Shown here one piece after another: positions 34,484 to 48,299 of a DNA stretch of 64,000 nucleotides. The stretch is from the NCBI GenBank assembly GCA_034766995.1, contig CM068314.1, forward strand, positions 35,954,208-36,018,207, read 5' to 3'. Below the pieces are notes generated by a model that saw nothing but the letters and a program-made list of their open reading frames with translations, did not search any database and was not told the DNA's origin. The DNA is from Acanthacorydalis orientalis. Taxonomy: Eukaryota; Arthropoda; Insecta; Megaloptera; Corydalidae. Position 1 is the first letter of the stretch; every line of letters starts with the position of its first letter. Made by a program: the position numbers and the translations under genes.

Positions 34484-35250
34484 ACATAAGCTTCACTTAC
34501 TCGTAATATAGTTTTAAATACAATTTAATTTTATCTAATCATTTTTCACCAAATTACCAATGTATTATTAAGTAAATAATCCGAAAAAACACAGAAATTA
34601 AATATTTATGAAAACTAAACGACATAGGCACTTTAACAGAATGGGTTAAGTGTATACTTTAGGACAATTTCATGAATAATGAATGTATTTTTGATGGTAG
34701 AACAGTCTAGAAAGTTTAGGCTTTTACCACTACATTATTATTTCACATCACCTATTATTACATATAGAAGATTATTCGAACAAAAAATGTTATCAAATAT
34801 CCACAGAAACATTTAACAATTTGTCGGTGATTTTGATAGTGGTTTAAGTTTTATTGTTTTATTTTGAGATAATTAAATTTTTACATATCTGTAAACTACT
34901 GAAAATTTTATAAAACGTATATGTATAAATTTATTTTTTTTATAACGTGTTCGATGTATTATTAATGGTGACAAGCCAAATAATTCAACGAATAATTCAA
35001 TTTTTCCAAATTATAATTTATCACTTTCAAAATCACCAGTTCAGTTAATATTTGATTAGGTGATCGTTTTTGAAGAATAGACCGTTTTATCACGATAAAT
35101 TTAAAAATCAATTAGAGAAGAGTATTGATTATGTTTAGAAACGAAAAGTTTTATCTTTAGAAACTCGAATCATTATACAAAAATTAAATAATTATATAAA
35201 GATAGCAACCCAAAAAAATAAATATACGAAAACGAGGTAACTGTATGTAT

Positions 35251-35276
35251 GTATCTCTCTCTCTATATATATATAA
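35251..35276. repeat. (CT)n-(TA)n short compound microsatellite
   Basis: Five or six CT units then TA. Confidence 0.92.
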
Positions 35277-35357
35277 TAAAAAATACAAATCAATCTTCTT
35301 TTTAAGGTGGTCGCTACGTCTGGGCAGATTAATTATATATATATGGTAATATATATA

Positions 35358-36058
35358 CAGGTAAACTTCGTATAAAATAGTACTTCAATAACGCGGTTTC
35401 GATATAACGTCATTTACAAATTGAGGCAACCTAGATTAATGCGATACTTCTATAACACGGGTTCGATATAACGTGCAATTTTATTTCCTATAATCCTTGG
35501 ACAACGTGAAAAACAAAAAAAAACATGGTGGACTAGGAATTTTTATTTTTATGTTCTTGGTAAAATTCAAATAAGCAGAGCTGACAACTAATTTTATAAA
35601 TTGGAGACTTTCCGTGTTTATTTTTAGGTATAGCTTTATTTCTATAGAATGAAGTTGTTTGAGTCACACATGTTACATGTTTCTGTGATGTAAAATGGTT
35701 AAAAAAATACTATTCTAACATTAGAAGTTTGTTGTAAATAAACAAGTTGAAAATTAAAATTTAATCAGGTTAGAGTAATTTTTCTTTATTCGGTCTATTA
35801 AACTGAGTACCTTTCATAAATTATTATAGCGATTAAGAAAAACTGAAATGAATTATTGATAACCAAAATATATATTTGTTAATTTAATTTTTGAATAAAG
35901 TTTAGTTTTTAATTCTATCTTAAAATATATTTGTTTTTTTTTATGCGAAAAAAAGGTTGGAACATAATTCATCGTTCTGTATGACATGTGAATCTCGCAT
36001 AACGTGATTTGCTTAACGTGGAACTTTTGTAGAACGTAACCTTCGCGAGGGTTACCTG
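35358..36058. mobile_element. pogo/Tigger-like non-autonomous DNA transposon
   Basis: The ends are inverted: left CAGGTAAACTTCG from 35358; right, as reverse complement from 36058, CAGGTAACCCTCG. Both are flanked by TA (35356-35357 and 36059-36060), giving a TA target duplication. CAGG termini, TA targets and internal CGATATAACG/AACGTG words resemble pogo/Tigger-type elements. A 30-bp motif (TACTTC..CGATATAACGT) is repeated at 35381-35410 and 35445-35474 with 27 of 30 bases identical. No transposase is recognisable in the 701 bp; the 74-codon minus-strand frame at the right end is probably fortuitous. Confidence 0.75.
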
Positions 36059-36111
36059 TATCTGTATATACACTCATAAGTTAATACGATATTAAATAAA
36101 TGAACTTTATA

Positions 36112-36120
<9 letters not shown>

Positions 36121-36159
<39 letters not shown>
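36121..36159. repeat. (TA)n microsatellite
   Basis: About 39 bp of TA, 60 bp beyond the pogo-like element. Confidence 0.96.
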
Positions 36160-36162
<3 letters not shown>

Positions 36163-38839
36163 TATTTGATATTAATTCTAAAAGGGTTAAATATTTGTGG
36201 ATATAAAATACATATGTAAATTTAGGTTAAAAATAGGAAAAATATATTTTATTTTGAAATGAAAATTACGCAAAATTGAAAATTATAAACGGAAATGAAA
36301 ATTATGAAGTACGTACGTGTGTAAACGACGGCACAAAAAAACCCAACCAAAGTATGTCACGGAAGGATCAATAAGGGCATTGCGTGCAGGCCTTAACATA
36401 GTCGGGATAATGAGACATGGGATTAATAAAAGAATTACAAATACTAAAAACATTACATAATTTAAAAAACCCACATTGTTTAAATTAACTTTACAAGCGA
36501 GAAAAAAATGTTTTGCATTTCTTTTACAGTTTTTGGAATATTATTCTTTAGAGAATTGTAGAATTAACTTTAAAAGAAAATCAAATATTCTACTTTTATT
36601 ACAATACGAATGTCTTTCGAATGAAATAAATTTCGCGAAAATATATCAATTTGAAAAGTTCTCTTTTAGTTTTTTGTACATTGAAAAACATCATTGTTTA
36701 TTTAAGCATAGTTCCTTTAAACTATGAAAAAAAAATCCAAATATAACGACGTACACTCGTCTTCAAAATAACAATGTACAATGAGTGGATTTTGGACTAT
36801 TCTATTTTCATTAACAGGGCCATTCAAAAAAGTGTAGTGGTCAATTAAAACAGTCGTAACGTAGACAATCTCGAGATGAATTTACAAAAATATTTAATAT
36901 TATACATGAAATATGTACTTTTTTATTCAAGTAAATACAAATATTCAATGATTCATACTAACTGAACTTATTTTTACACTTTCTATTTATTTAGTTTAAA
37001 ACCACTTATTATATTTAATAGCTTAATTAACTTATATCATTTCTTTTCGAAAGCAATAGCTACTTTTATTAGTTAACAACAAACAACAGTTATTTGTAAA
37101 TTTTATATGATTTTTTAATAAAGCATAATCATTTTTGGTATTATTTGATTGGATATATTCGTTAGAATATTATTTTTGTATGTTTTTCATTATTTCAAAT
37201 ATAGTTTAAATAATAGATTTTATTTTATTATGTCTCTATATATATATATTAGTTTTTGTTTTAAATATATCATTTATTTTATTCGTATTTATATTTTAGT
37301 TAAAAAAATATAAAAGTTATTTAGCAAGGTCCGTCGTGTCATTATTGTGATATGAAGGTTAATCAAATTAAATTATTAGGTATTTTAAAAAAAAAGTCCT
37401 TTAAGAATGTTAACAATCAAAAAATGAACAGATCACGATTATTCATATATAAACTATGATATGCTATTTTGGATGAACGTTAATTATTTTTTAGATTATA
37501 CATTAGTATGAAAATTTCTAAATTATCCCTAGAATTTTCAAACAAGAAAACTAATATAGAAAATATATATATTTTAAAGTTATTGCTTTTTATTATTTAT
37601 TTTTTAATTATTTTTTGTATATACAAATGATCGTGTGAATGGGCAGTAGTAAAAATTAACGTAGTTTTAAAATAAAGCGCATTCGAAACGTCTGTAAAGA
37701 AATAACATATTAAAATCAATGAATACAGTAAAATAATCTAAATTAATAATAGTTATAAAATTATATTACATCATTAAGGTACGCATCTAATTCATGGTCA
37801 CTGCCGTTTAAATGAAACATGAATGATTTACACCAGGGAACTGAAAATTTATCGGTATATCGCAAATGGCAGTGGTACATTATGATTGGTGGTAACCATA
37901 ATTCACTTCGGGTGTAATTTATAATGGTGTATATTTACACAGAATATACGTAGAGAAATTATTTGAAAATTAATGGAATGTTTTTTTTTACAATTACATA
38001 AATTGGTCTTTTTAAACATTGTACTAAGTATTTCCCTTTATGTTTTGGTATAATTTAAATTGTATAAAACATTTTTTTAGTAACTATTGTGAGAATTTAA
38101 ATTAATTCCAACGATATAATTAATATTAAATATCATTAATCAAACTTATTAGAGTGTGAAGATTTTAGATTTGATGAAATACGGATTCAATAATAATGAG
38201 CATCAACATTATAAATCGATCAGCAAATATTCTGGTTTCCAAATTAGCTATTTTCTTCATCGACTCATATTTCATTTAATAAATAAGTTTATCACAAACA
38301 AATAAACTAATAAAATGAATTCCGAGAAGTAAATATTTCGTAAATAATTCGTAATATTTTAACAAATAATTTAATAACTTGAATAGAACATAAAAAGTTT
38401 TCAGATAAAATAAATATTTGTGTGCAACGAAAACAATGAACTTATAATAATTTACAAACAACTCAACATAGATATTTTATTCTTTTTGCGAAAAATATTT
38501 ACAAATGATAGAGTTCTCAGTTTGTTATATATCTTAATAAAATTATTCAATATAAGAAAATGCTCAGCGTTTGGGATTTTATGATAACGTTTAAAATAAA
38601 TAATTCAGAAATAATATAATATAGACTTTTGTGAAAAAAGAATTTACAAACTACACTGTTCACCAAAATAAAACTTTCATTCAACAAAATATTTACAACA
38701 TTAACATATTTACAAAATTAATTATCAAAAAAACATAAAATAATTAATCTGAACTGTTCTTCTAATATTAAAAATATACCTTATATGTGCATATCTTTCT
38801 GATATGCATATGTATTTAATTATAAAGCAATATATGTTC

Positions 38840-38841
<2 letters not shown>

Positions 38842-38904
<63 letters not shown>

Positions 38905-38905
38905 A
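38842..38905. repeat. (TA)n-(CA)n compound microsatellite
   Basis: About 55 bp of TA then a short CA run. Confidence 0.96.
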
Positions 38906-39647
38906 ATACGTATAAAATACGTCAAATCACAAGAATATGATTATGGAACAAGAAAAAAATTTCTCGAACATCGTTTGTATATGAATGATAAATGAATAAA
39001 TTGAAAAAGTGAAAATTGACAACTCCGGTAAATAAAAAAAAACAGGACATGCACAAATGAATATGGGGTCGTTAGTTTAACGACGTGTCACATGCATGAG
39101 AAAAGAAGTTTAATCTTTTGATATTTCGATATAGATAATAATTAATGATGCATCTAATGGATTTACGATGCCGATCATCGAACGTCAATAAAGAATGAAC
39201 TGTTAAGATAGTGTATTAAGTCGAAGAATAGTGAAAATAATTTAATTTATTTCAATGAATCAATAAAATATAACAAAAAATTGTAAAACGGAGCTATTAA
39301 AAATGTTCTAACACAAAAAATAATTATGGTATTATTAAAATGACTAAATATTAAAAAAGGGAACATGTTTTCATTGTTAAACATTCCTTTAATTAAATTA
39401 ATCAATTTGTAATATAGGGCGGCATTAGTGAGTCACTATATAATTCTATATATAATTAAACATGTGACATTGTATTATGCATATTTCAATTGCGTAACTG
39501 CTGTAGTTCATGTTAATATTACTCGTTATTAAATATTTATTTTAATTGGGGCCGTTAGATTGTTTTTTCCATTATGCTTTTTCATGTTATTGACAACACT
39601 AAATGAAACTAAATCTCTTGTTTCGTGCTTAATCACACACAGAAACA

Positions 39648-39649
<2 letters not shown>

Positions 39650-39714
<65 letters not shown>
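39650..39714. repeat. (CA)n-(TA)n compound microsatellite
   Basis: About 42 bp of CA, the longest CA run in the window, then about 24 bp of TA. Confidence 0.97.
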
Positions 39715-40912
39715 GTATTCATTATTATTATTATCATTACTTGTAAATTTTTTCGTAAATTGTATAAAAAGCATAGTTTTTTTTAATCAGAGTATTTTTA
39801 TGTAAAATTTTTATATTTAAATATAGTTTCAATATAAAAGTTCAAAAAAATCAAAGGTATAATTACTACTTAATTTAAATCAAAAATGTATATATATATA
39901 TAATATAACAATCTGAAAATAAACGCCTTTTAATATAAATATAAATTTTAATTCTTAATTTATTATTTGCCAGTCGAATGAATATGTTGTGAATATCTAA
40001 TTAATTGTAGTTCTACGACATTCTTATTTATTTATGTTGTAATGATATACGAACTTTTTATATTGCTCTTCCTGCTGGAAAAACAAAGTGAAAAAACAAC
40101 ATATAAAAATAATACCGTCTGAACTATGTTGTTGTCTAGTTTTTAATTCAGAGATCAATGGCTTTAAGCGGAATAATGTGCGGAGTCTGAGAAATAAGAG
40201 GTTGAATATTTATTTGTGGAATATTGGAATCATTCCAGCAGTTAGATGTATAGTATGAGAAAGCTTTACAAAACTTTACTCATAACAAGTGGTTAAAAGA
40301 GCGCCAATGCACGTATTTTGATGAGGAAGTGAGCAATTCTCACGTATAAGTTTATATAGTTGGTTTTATTTATAGCTCAATAAAGAATAAAAAAATGTCT
40401 GTATTTATTACATTACGATAACAAATATTTTTGATGATACTTAAAAAACAAAAATATAAAACGAATGCTATTTTTAATGAACGAATCAGATAATTAATTT
40501 TTATTCTATTAAGAAAATAACGAAAAATGGTACTGATCGTTTTTATTATTTTCATAGTTATTATCATGAAGATGTGGAGTTTCTTTCAAACTCCTATAGA
40601 AAAAGTAAAGGACGTGGAAAAAATGATGGAAAACATTGGAATAGTTTAAATAATTTTTGAATATAATACATTTTCATTCATTTAAATTTAGCCTGATTAT
40701 ATGATACTGTTATGATTACAGGGTGATTATATGAAATGTTCTGTTTGAATATGTATTATTTTTTTAAATATAATTTCTACACAGTAACATATTTTTATCC
40801 AGTACATTAGAAAAATCACTTCAAAAATATAAATAATTAAAGAATAAAAATAACTGAAGAGATGAACAAATATATTCGTCTATTTCAAATGCCAAGTTTT
40901 TTTAATCAAGAA

Positions 40913-41173
40913 TTACAGAAATAATGACAAATGTGAATTAAAACATCTTAATTTGCCAGTTTTACTTTTTCTTACATTAATATTCATAGAAAATGAACAA
41001 TCTGTCTCTGCTCGGTAACAAATTAATTTAGAAAATACTTGACATTTTTTCAATAAAAAGTACGGTGACAAGGGATATTGATTTATAGTAGTGGAAGAAT
41101 CGATCTGTGAGGTCGACGGCATTCCAAAGTATTTTTCTCCAAATGCAACTAAAGCATTGAACGAGTGAAGCAA
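40913..41173 (-). other. Unidentified 86-codon open frame (possible exon)
   Basis: The frame begins MLHSFNALVAFGEKYFGMPS and has an ordinary amino-acid mix, not the Tyr-Ile or Lys-Asn bias of local random frames. On the minus strand a TTTTTTGCTTCACTCG...TTTAG acceptor-like tract precedes VAFGEKYF, and a donor-like GTAAGAAA follows the codons for SMNIN, so an internal exon of about 165 bp is conceivable. No domain, signal peptide or family is recognised. Length alone is not decisive in 64 kb. Confidence 0.2.
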
Positions 41174-41479
41174 AAAATACGCGAAGAATCTTTATAAATC
41201 AAAAAGTAATCTAGGTTGACAAGGTCATTTGTTGCTTCCACGTGACGAGTAGTTTTGCGACAATAAGAAATTAAGATTAATATATTTTCGTCGATATTGT
41301 TACAAAAAGAGAAATAAAACAAACTGTAATATGAAATTAGGAAAAATAATCATATTCAAATTATTCTTTTATAACGCAATATAATAAAAGCTCGAAATTC
41401 GTGACTCTATATAACATTATTTTAGTAAGTTATTTCTTTTAATCTAAATGTATATTAGATTTAAGCTTAACTTAGCGAA

Positions 41480-41485
<6 letters not shown>

Positions 41486-41551
<66 letters not shown>
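41486..41551. repeat. (TA)n microsatellite
   Basis: About 66 bp of TA. Confidence 0.97.
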
Positions 41552-41554
<3 letters not shown>

Positions 41555-43558
41555 TAATAATTCAGTTCGTATATTCAAATGCCACAATAAAAATTTGAAA
41601 TTAGAAATGATTAAATTTCATAAACATCTATTAGTATCATTCTAATCTACATAAGTATTATAGAATACTTATTTTCAATTACTTACTTGCGAGCTTTCAA
41701 AAGAAAGTATGTCATGATGTTTCCACTTACCTAGAAAAAAGATATTAGATATAATTATATAAAATTACACAAGTGTAAACATAAAGTTATTATATTTTAA
41801 ATATAATAACTTTAATTATACTGAAACCATATTACTTTTTAAAGTATTACTGCATAAGAAGTAAAAAAATATGTATGAATAACTTCAATAAAATACTTTT
41901 AACAATTCAAAATATATTCTCATTTATAATACTCCTTTGTTACTTTGACAAAAAAATATTATTTTTCATTTCTATTATTATAGATGTAATTTTCAGAATA
42001 AAATAAAAGTTATATATTTAATTTAAAAAATAATATGATATACAAAGCTTGTATTTAATGTGTACTACATGAATATGTTAAATTTTACCACAATAAAAAT
42101 TTATATTATTAAGTTGTTGAGGCTGTTGTATAAATACATTGAGAATAAATTAATACAAAGATTGGAATTTAAAATATAAGTACTATTTGGCATTAATATG
42201 AACAAAAATTATAACTGAAATAAACACAAAATTTTAATTAGTAAAAATTAACTTTTATGGGAATATACCCTGTTTTGATGTTCACATATATTTTTAAATT
42301 AACATGTGGGAACTTATTGTCAACAGATATTTATAAAGTTGTTATAAACGAAGCGGATTTATATTTTGTTTTTATAATAATAATTGTTTACTATGCGATT
42401 TTTTCGTAAGTTTAAAGGAAGTGTGATTATATTTTTACATCTGGTTATTGAAAAAAAATGTAAATAGTTTAGTAATGATTAAACTAATAGTATCTAATTA
42501 CACCTTCAGCATATTTTCTTTTTTTTTTAATAAATGAAATTTTAAATCAAAATATCTTAATAATAAAACTGTAAAAGAAATTGCTTGTATAAAACCAAGT
42601 AGCAAATTTTGCTGACCAAGAAAAATGAATTAAAGCCGGCTGTTTACCAGACATGTTACTCATAGTAGAAAGATGAAACAAATAACAGTTTGAGTGATGA
42701 TATTCAAATTCAAGTTATTTATCGTCAAACAAGTTTTAAAAAAAGCTTCGCATTAAAAAAAATACATTTACACACATTACTACAAGTATTAATTTTCTCA
42801 TCAAATTTACTAATAATTTTGATAAATCTTGCACTTGATCTAGGAAAATATTAAAACCTGTCATTTCAGCATGATTTTTTTACACAATCCGTAAATCACA
42901 AATACTATAAAATAGTTCATATTTGTTTTTTCTTACAGAAAAATCCATCATTTATTAAAATTAAACTATTCATCAAAACCAAATTAACGGACATCAAAAA
43001 TAATCTACTTGCATTGGCGTTCATTTTATCCGCCAACTAGTGTAGTTAAGACTCAAGTTTAGGTTTCCTACTAAACTAATATTAGACTTTGATGTTATAC
43101 AGGTAATCAGAAACCTTTTGATATATAAAAATGTATATTTTATAAATAACTAATAATAAATATTAGCACCTAAATTTAAAGGTAGGTCTAAATATGAATG
43201 GTTACTAATTAAATTTACCAATGAATGAGTTCAAATTTGATCCCTTGCGAGATATTATGATTAATTATAAAAACGAATTGCTGGATTCCGTAATACTCTG
43301 TCTTCTTAATCTTTTACGGAAACAGAAATTGTGTAAAAAGTTGCCAAATATGCTAAGAAAAAAATATAATAGTTATTTCGAAAAACATCATAATCCGCGC
43401 ATACATCAATATTTTTGTATTTGATGAGAATGTGTGTTGATGAGTGATTTTATTTTAATGTAGACGGAATTTACGTCAAAATGGACAAAATCAATGAACA
43501 CATTTTCATTAGTCACAACACAAAATGTAAATATTTTTGATGTAGACATAATGCTTGC

Positions 43559-43570
43559 TTTCTCTCTCTT

Positions 43571-43602
<32 letters not shown>
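43559..43602. repeat. (CT)n-(TA)n compound microsatellite
   Basis: About 26 bp of slightly interrupted CT then TA. Confidence 0.95.
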
Positions 43603-44080
43603 CTTCGGTTTCTATGAAATATTACATACTATGAAAAATGTATTGTTTTTTACAGTCTATATTTAGGTCGTTATACGAAATATTTACATTAAGTTATGAA
43701 ACAAAAATATCAATTATATTCAAAATTCATTTATATATTTAATAACTTTTTTCTGAATACATTCGATTACGATATATAGTATTAGGAAGGGTGCATCATT
43801 TTAATTAAATCAAATAAATATAAATGATTAAAAAATGTGTAAATATAAAACGCATTATATTGTATAGTATCACATAATAAAACAATATTTTCGGTATGTA
43901 ATAGTTGTTAAGCTTAACTAGCATAAAAATAAACACGAAATATTCAACGATAACAATCTTTCAATTCCGTGAAAAAAAGCTCATAGCCGTGTTATCGGAT
44001 ATTTAGAAAGAAACATTTTTTTCACCCCGTGCATCGAAAAATAGCATATATTTATTTCACATGCAATCGTATTTTATGTA

Positions 44081-45363
44081 CGAGGGAAGTTTGAAGAGTA
44101 ACTTGGTTCGATATTAGAGACAATAGCTTTAGTTTCAAATGTACTTTATTTTTTGATACAATCCCTTCGAAGATCAACGCATTTGCTCTAATGTTTCTCC
44201 AGCTTCCCGATTTCCTATCGGAAGTGGGTTTTTTTCGTGGTCTTCAAAATAGCTGTTTGCGGCTTCTATCGCCTCTTCAAACCAATTCGCTTTCCAGCCA
44301 GGAAATTTTCGAGTTTCGGAAAAAGTTGGAAGTTCGAGGAAGTCAAATCAGGGGAATACGATAGATGCGGAAGGATTTCAAACTTTAATTAGGCCATTTT
44401 TTGCTGAACGACAATGCTTGAATGAACCGGTGCATTATTATGGTGAAACAACATATTTTTCTTGGTCATTCCATGATCGATGCCTTCAACTTCTCTAAAA
44501 GTGCTACGTAGTTACATTACACAGTAATTGTTTTCCTGTTCTGAAAATAGTCGATCAAGAGGATTCCTTTCATATTCCATAAAATTGATTCCATCACCTT
44601 TCCAGCTGAGTGAATCGTCTTTACCTTCTTCGAAGCCGTTTCACAGCTTTCAGTCCACTGTTTTGATTGTTGTCGATTCGGAAGTGTAATGATGAATCAA
44701 AGTTTCATCCATGGTCACAAAACGCCACATAAAATCTGTTGGATTCTTCTTAAACAGTTCTACAAATTTTGCTGATTTCGCGTACGAGCTCTTTTTTATT
44801 CTGCAGTGAGCAAATGTACTCATCTTGCGTTAAGTTTTTTTTTCACACGCAATTCATTATGTAAAATGACATCTTAAATGCGTTTGCCCAGTTGGGATGC
44901 TCATGACTTCTGCTATTTCGTTCACTTTCATTCGCCGGTCGGACAAAACCATATCGTAGATTTAATCGTTCATTTGTGGCGTGATAGCTGTTTTTTCTAG
45001 CCTCCTTAGCGCGGTGCATCTTCAATGCTTGTTCTACCACGTTTAAATTCATTTACTCAAAGTAGAACGGTTTCATAGGAACGACAAGAATCACCTAATG
45101 TAGGAAATATTCTCTCATAGATTTCGTTCATTGTTTTTTCATTAAAAAAAAAATAATTGAACAACATCTCCAATTCCGATTTTATCCATTTTAACTTTCG
45201 CACGAAACACTTGTGTCGAAACAACTGCCAAAAACAAAGAATTAATGACGGAATGATTAGCAATGTCATCACTAAAATGGTTGGAATTATATGAAAATAT
45301 ATACAGCTGTTCCCCTCTCCCTTAGAGAATACAAAAACTAAGTTATTCCTCAAACCGCCCTCG
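44081..45363 (-). mobile_element. Full-length mariner (irritans-like), inactive
   Basis: 1283 bp between terminal inverted repeats. Left from 44081: CGAGGGAAGTTTGAAGAGTA. Right, as reverse complement from 45363: CGAGGGCGGTTTGAGGAATA. TA is present on both sides (44079-44080 and 45364-45365), the expected target duplication. This is the best-preserved transposon boundary pair in the window. Its 5' end matches 16775-16971, and its transposase resembles the copy at 61786, so one family contributes three loci. A (TA)n array starts about 20 bp beyond the right end. Confidence 0.95.
44146..45189 (-). pseudogene. mariner transposase pseudogene (irritans-like)
   Basis: The start is MDKIGIGDVVQ at 45189. 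Then IYERIFPTLGDSCRSYETV and FKRGRTSIEDAPR in shifting frames (N-terminal DNA-binding part), NARWVHLLTAE (after a damaged helix-turn-helix), LFKKNPTDFMWRFVTMDETL (first Asp kept, the usual Trp of DETW replaced by Leu), HHYTSES, and the GKVMASVFWD-like block broken. The second catalytic site reads FHHNNAPVHS (Asp to Asn), and the third YSPDLTSSNFQLF (Asp to Asn). The C-terminus LENFLAGKRIG is recognisable; the stop is at 44146-44148. Multiple stops and loss of two of three catalytic Asp residues mean no activity. The family's normal length is about 345 residues, consistent with the 1044-bp span. Confidence 0.92.
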
Positions 45364-45378
45364 TATATGAATAAACTC

Positions 45379-45383
<5 letters not shown>

Positions 45384-45449
<66 letters not shown>

Positions 45450-45462
45450 TACATACATACAT
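45384..45462. repeat. (TA)n-(CATA)n microsatellite next to a mariner
   Basis: About 62 bp of TA then CATACATACATACAT. Confidence 0.97.
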
Positions 45463-46675
45463 GACGTGAATGGAAGCATATACTATATATTGATCTTTCA
45501 TATTACGAGTTCAAGTCGATTTATGAGATGTAATTTTTCTTTAAGGATATACTTGTTTGATTACCTGGTTACTTTTAATTTTTATATAATTTTTCAAATA
45601 GTTTAAAAATTATTAGTGACATATATATTGGATAACTTGAAACAAATATATTCTAGCATAGATGCAAATTCCAGATGAAAATTATGATTTAATTTTAATA
45701 CTAAATAACTTTTTTTAATATTATATTTTTTTATTTACTACAAAAAAAACATGTTCACGTAAAAAATATTTATTGCAAGACACTGCACTTCTATAAATGA
45801 ATAAAAAATAATCAATATATTTCTTTCATACAATTGATGCAACGACAAAATGTTTCAGAGAAATGAAAATATGACGGATCGTTTCTTAGATGCATACGTT
45901 CGTACAACACTAAAAGGTTTATGAGTTAAAAAAAGTCAGAACAGTTTATCTATATTACACTTATTTTATATCAAGATAAAACGTGGTTTTACAAAGGTTC
46001 GTATCTTGCTTAACTTTTATATTTTCTTCGGAGCGGGTTACGCGTGGTGACCTTTTGTATACGATCTCTAGCATCGCATTCAAGATTAAAATTTCCTGAA
46101 GTATATGTTAGTCGTGTATATTCGTCACACAACATGAATACAAACCTGCAAGGGAAGTTTACTTTGATTTCAACGCGATATAAATTTTATATATGTGACT
46201 TGAATTTAAATTCATTCAACAGTTGACTTGCATTGTAAACTATGTTTTCTTTTCTTTTTTATGTCAGAAACAAATACTGGAAAATTGTTACAAATAAAAA
46301 AAATATAATATAATTGTAAATATACCATGTATTTTTTTTATTCAAAAAATTCTATTTTAAAGTTAACAAAAATTGAAAAAAGTGACACCTTTGATTTTAC
46401 TACTACTACTTACTATTACTAATCACCTTTAAAGGTTTCCTTTTTTTAATGATACTGAAATACGAATAATATTTATTATATCATTATCATTTAAATATTT
46501 AAAATAATACACTTTTTAAGTTATTACTTAGTATAGTAATATATTATAAAATGGTTGTATAGAATTAATTTAATATTTATAAATGCATGGTTTAATTATT
46601 TAAACTTTCGAAGTGATTTAGAGTAAAAAAGTAAACTTTTTTGATAATTACAATGCATGTTTTATAAACATCGTT

Positions 46676-46685
46676 ATATATATAT

Positions 46686-46748
<63 letters not shown>
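46676..46748. repeat. (TA)n microsatellite
   Basis: About 73 bp of TA with one phase break near 46696. Confidence 0.97.
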
Positions 46749-46753
<5 letters not shown>

Positions 46754-48109
46754 ATAATTTTTGAACGAATTATCCACACACATTTTTCATATCACTAATG
46801 GAATAATATTAGAAATGAATGTAATCAATTTATATTATATTTATATTATGTACTAAAAAAATAAACATTGAATACATGAACACACTATAAATACATTTTT
46901 CAAGTGTCTAAATATCATGGAATGAATACTGATTGATCATATGTTTCTACCATTTGGCCACATTGCCTGAAATGGAAGGTCTTAACAATATTAAGGTTAA
47001 TTTGGAATTAATTACTATGTCCGTTATTAATAATTAATGACACAATTTCAACTCGCATTACAACATTAAGTTTCTAATTAGTTCCGATCCAAAATTTTCA
47101 ATTGAATTCGTAATAAAGTTAACTAAGTGAATAACTATTAGTTACTATACTGGTAGTACTGCCTTAGGCTTTCCTTTTACAAAATTAAACTCTATATAAT
47201 CTAGAACTATATCGTTTGAATGCGGTTGTACTATTTATAAATCGATTACAAATAAAAACGCTGCTGAAAAATTGAACAAAAGTGTAAATAATTATTCGTG
47301 TTTCACCTTTTAAATTTTCTTTCCTTTTCATTTAAATTCAATTGTTTTAGTCATTCTTTAACAATAACGTTTATAATGTTTTACAAATAAAAGATAGTTA
47401 TTAAATTATTATTTCGAAAAAAAGATATTGTTATTACAATACAAAATATAACTATGTCCCTATATTAATGGTGCCTTTTTGTCTATATTTCTATGTTACG
47501 GAAACAACAGAGTTAAATATTAAAAGGATACTAATTCACTTTTGCTGCAAAAACATTTTAAAAGATAGTAAATTAAAACAAGTTCTTTTTTAAATTGCTA
47601 CAAAAAAAAAATAAAAGAATTGTGTATCCTGTAGTAATTATAATCTTTTTATATTTATTGACATTTGGAATATTATATATTGACAAATATATAAACGGCA
47701 AACATCATTTATTTATGGAAACTGACGTTCAAAACATCTTAGAAAATAGTTTTGAAATAACTTGAGAGTAAAATACAATCAAGGTAAATAGTTTGTTGGA
47801 TTTAGATTAATGTATAATGTTTTCTTGTACAAAGAATCCTTACATTAAATTTACATTTCAATATACAAGAATGCACGTACACATGTATTTGACTACACAC
47901 ATATGTATTTTGTTTTATATATATACACACAGTATATAGATTGAAGAATTATTACTTTTCCCAATTAAAATTGTTCTTCAATTTCAAGATTCAATATTAA
48001 AAATAAATATGTGAATGAATGAAGCTGTTATACATAACATTTATATTTAATAAGTTTTATTTCTTAATTAATATACATTAGAAATTATAAATACACACAC
48101 CCACACCTC

Positions 48110-48110
<1 letters not shown>

Positions 48111-48143
<33 letters not shown>
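48111..48143. repeat. (TA)n microsatellite
   Basis: 33 bp of TA. Confidence 0.95.
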
Positions 48144-48146
<3 letters not shown>

Positions 48147-48299
48147 GTAAGTATTGCATAAAACAAAGCATTTCACTTCAGTAGGTATGAAACTCGTTAT
48201 AAAATGATGTGAAAATATATAAAATATTCCGTAAATACACAAAAATATTGCAAACAATATAACTAGTAACATTCTGAAACTTTTTCAATATATTGATTT

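Larger units (their letters stand above)
34291..35357. other. AT-rich stretch
   Basis: One long TA array and one (CT)n-(TA)n run. No gene or recognisable motif cluster. If the upstream island is a first exon, this would be the start of its intron. Confidence 0.65.
36059..44080. other. AT-rich non-coding stretch
   Basis: No assignable gene. It contains microsatellites, one protein-like minus-strand frame at 40913-41173, and a slightly GC-richer patch at 40130-40350 with an acceptor-like TTTTTAATTCAG. 41650-43200 shows nothing but AT-rich low-complexity DNA. A 67-codon frame at 43221-43424 is Lys/Leu/Asn rich and unrecognised. Confidence 0.6.

Noticed and set aside
35853..36077. 74-codon minus-strand frame
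   Set aside because: It lies in the right end of the pogo-like element, crosses its terminal repeat and has no transposase motif.
37803..37885. Possible microRNA hairpin (CACTGCCGTTT pairing with AAATGGCAGTG)
   Set aside because: Only about 11 bp pair and the remaining interior does not, so the fold lacks a continuous 20-bp stem; the TGGCAGTG similarity to the miR-34 start does not extend further.
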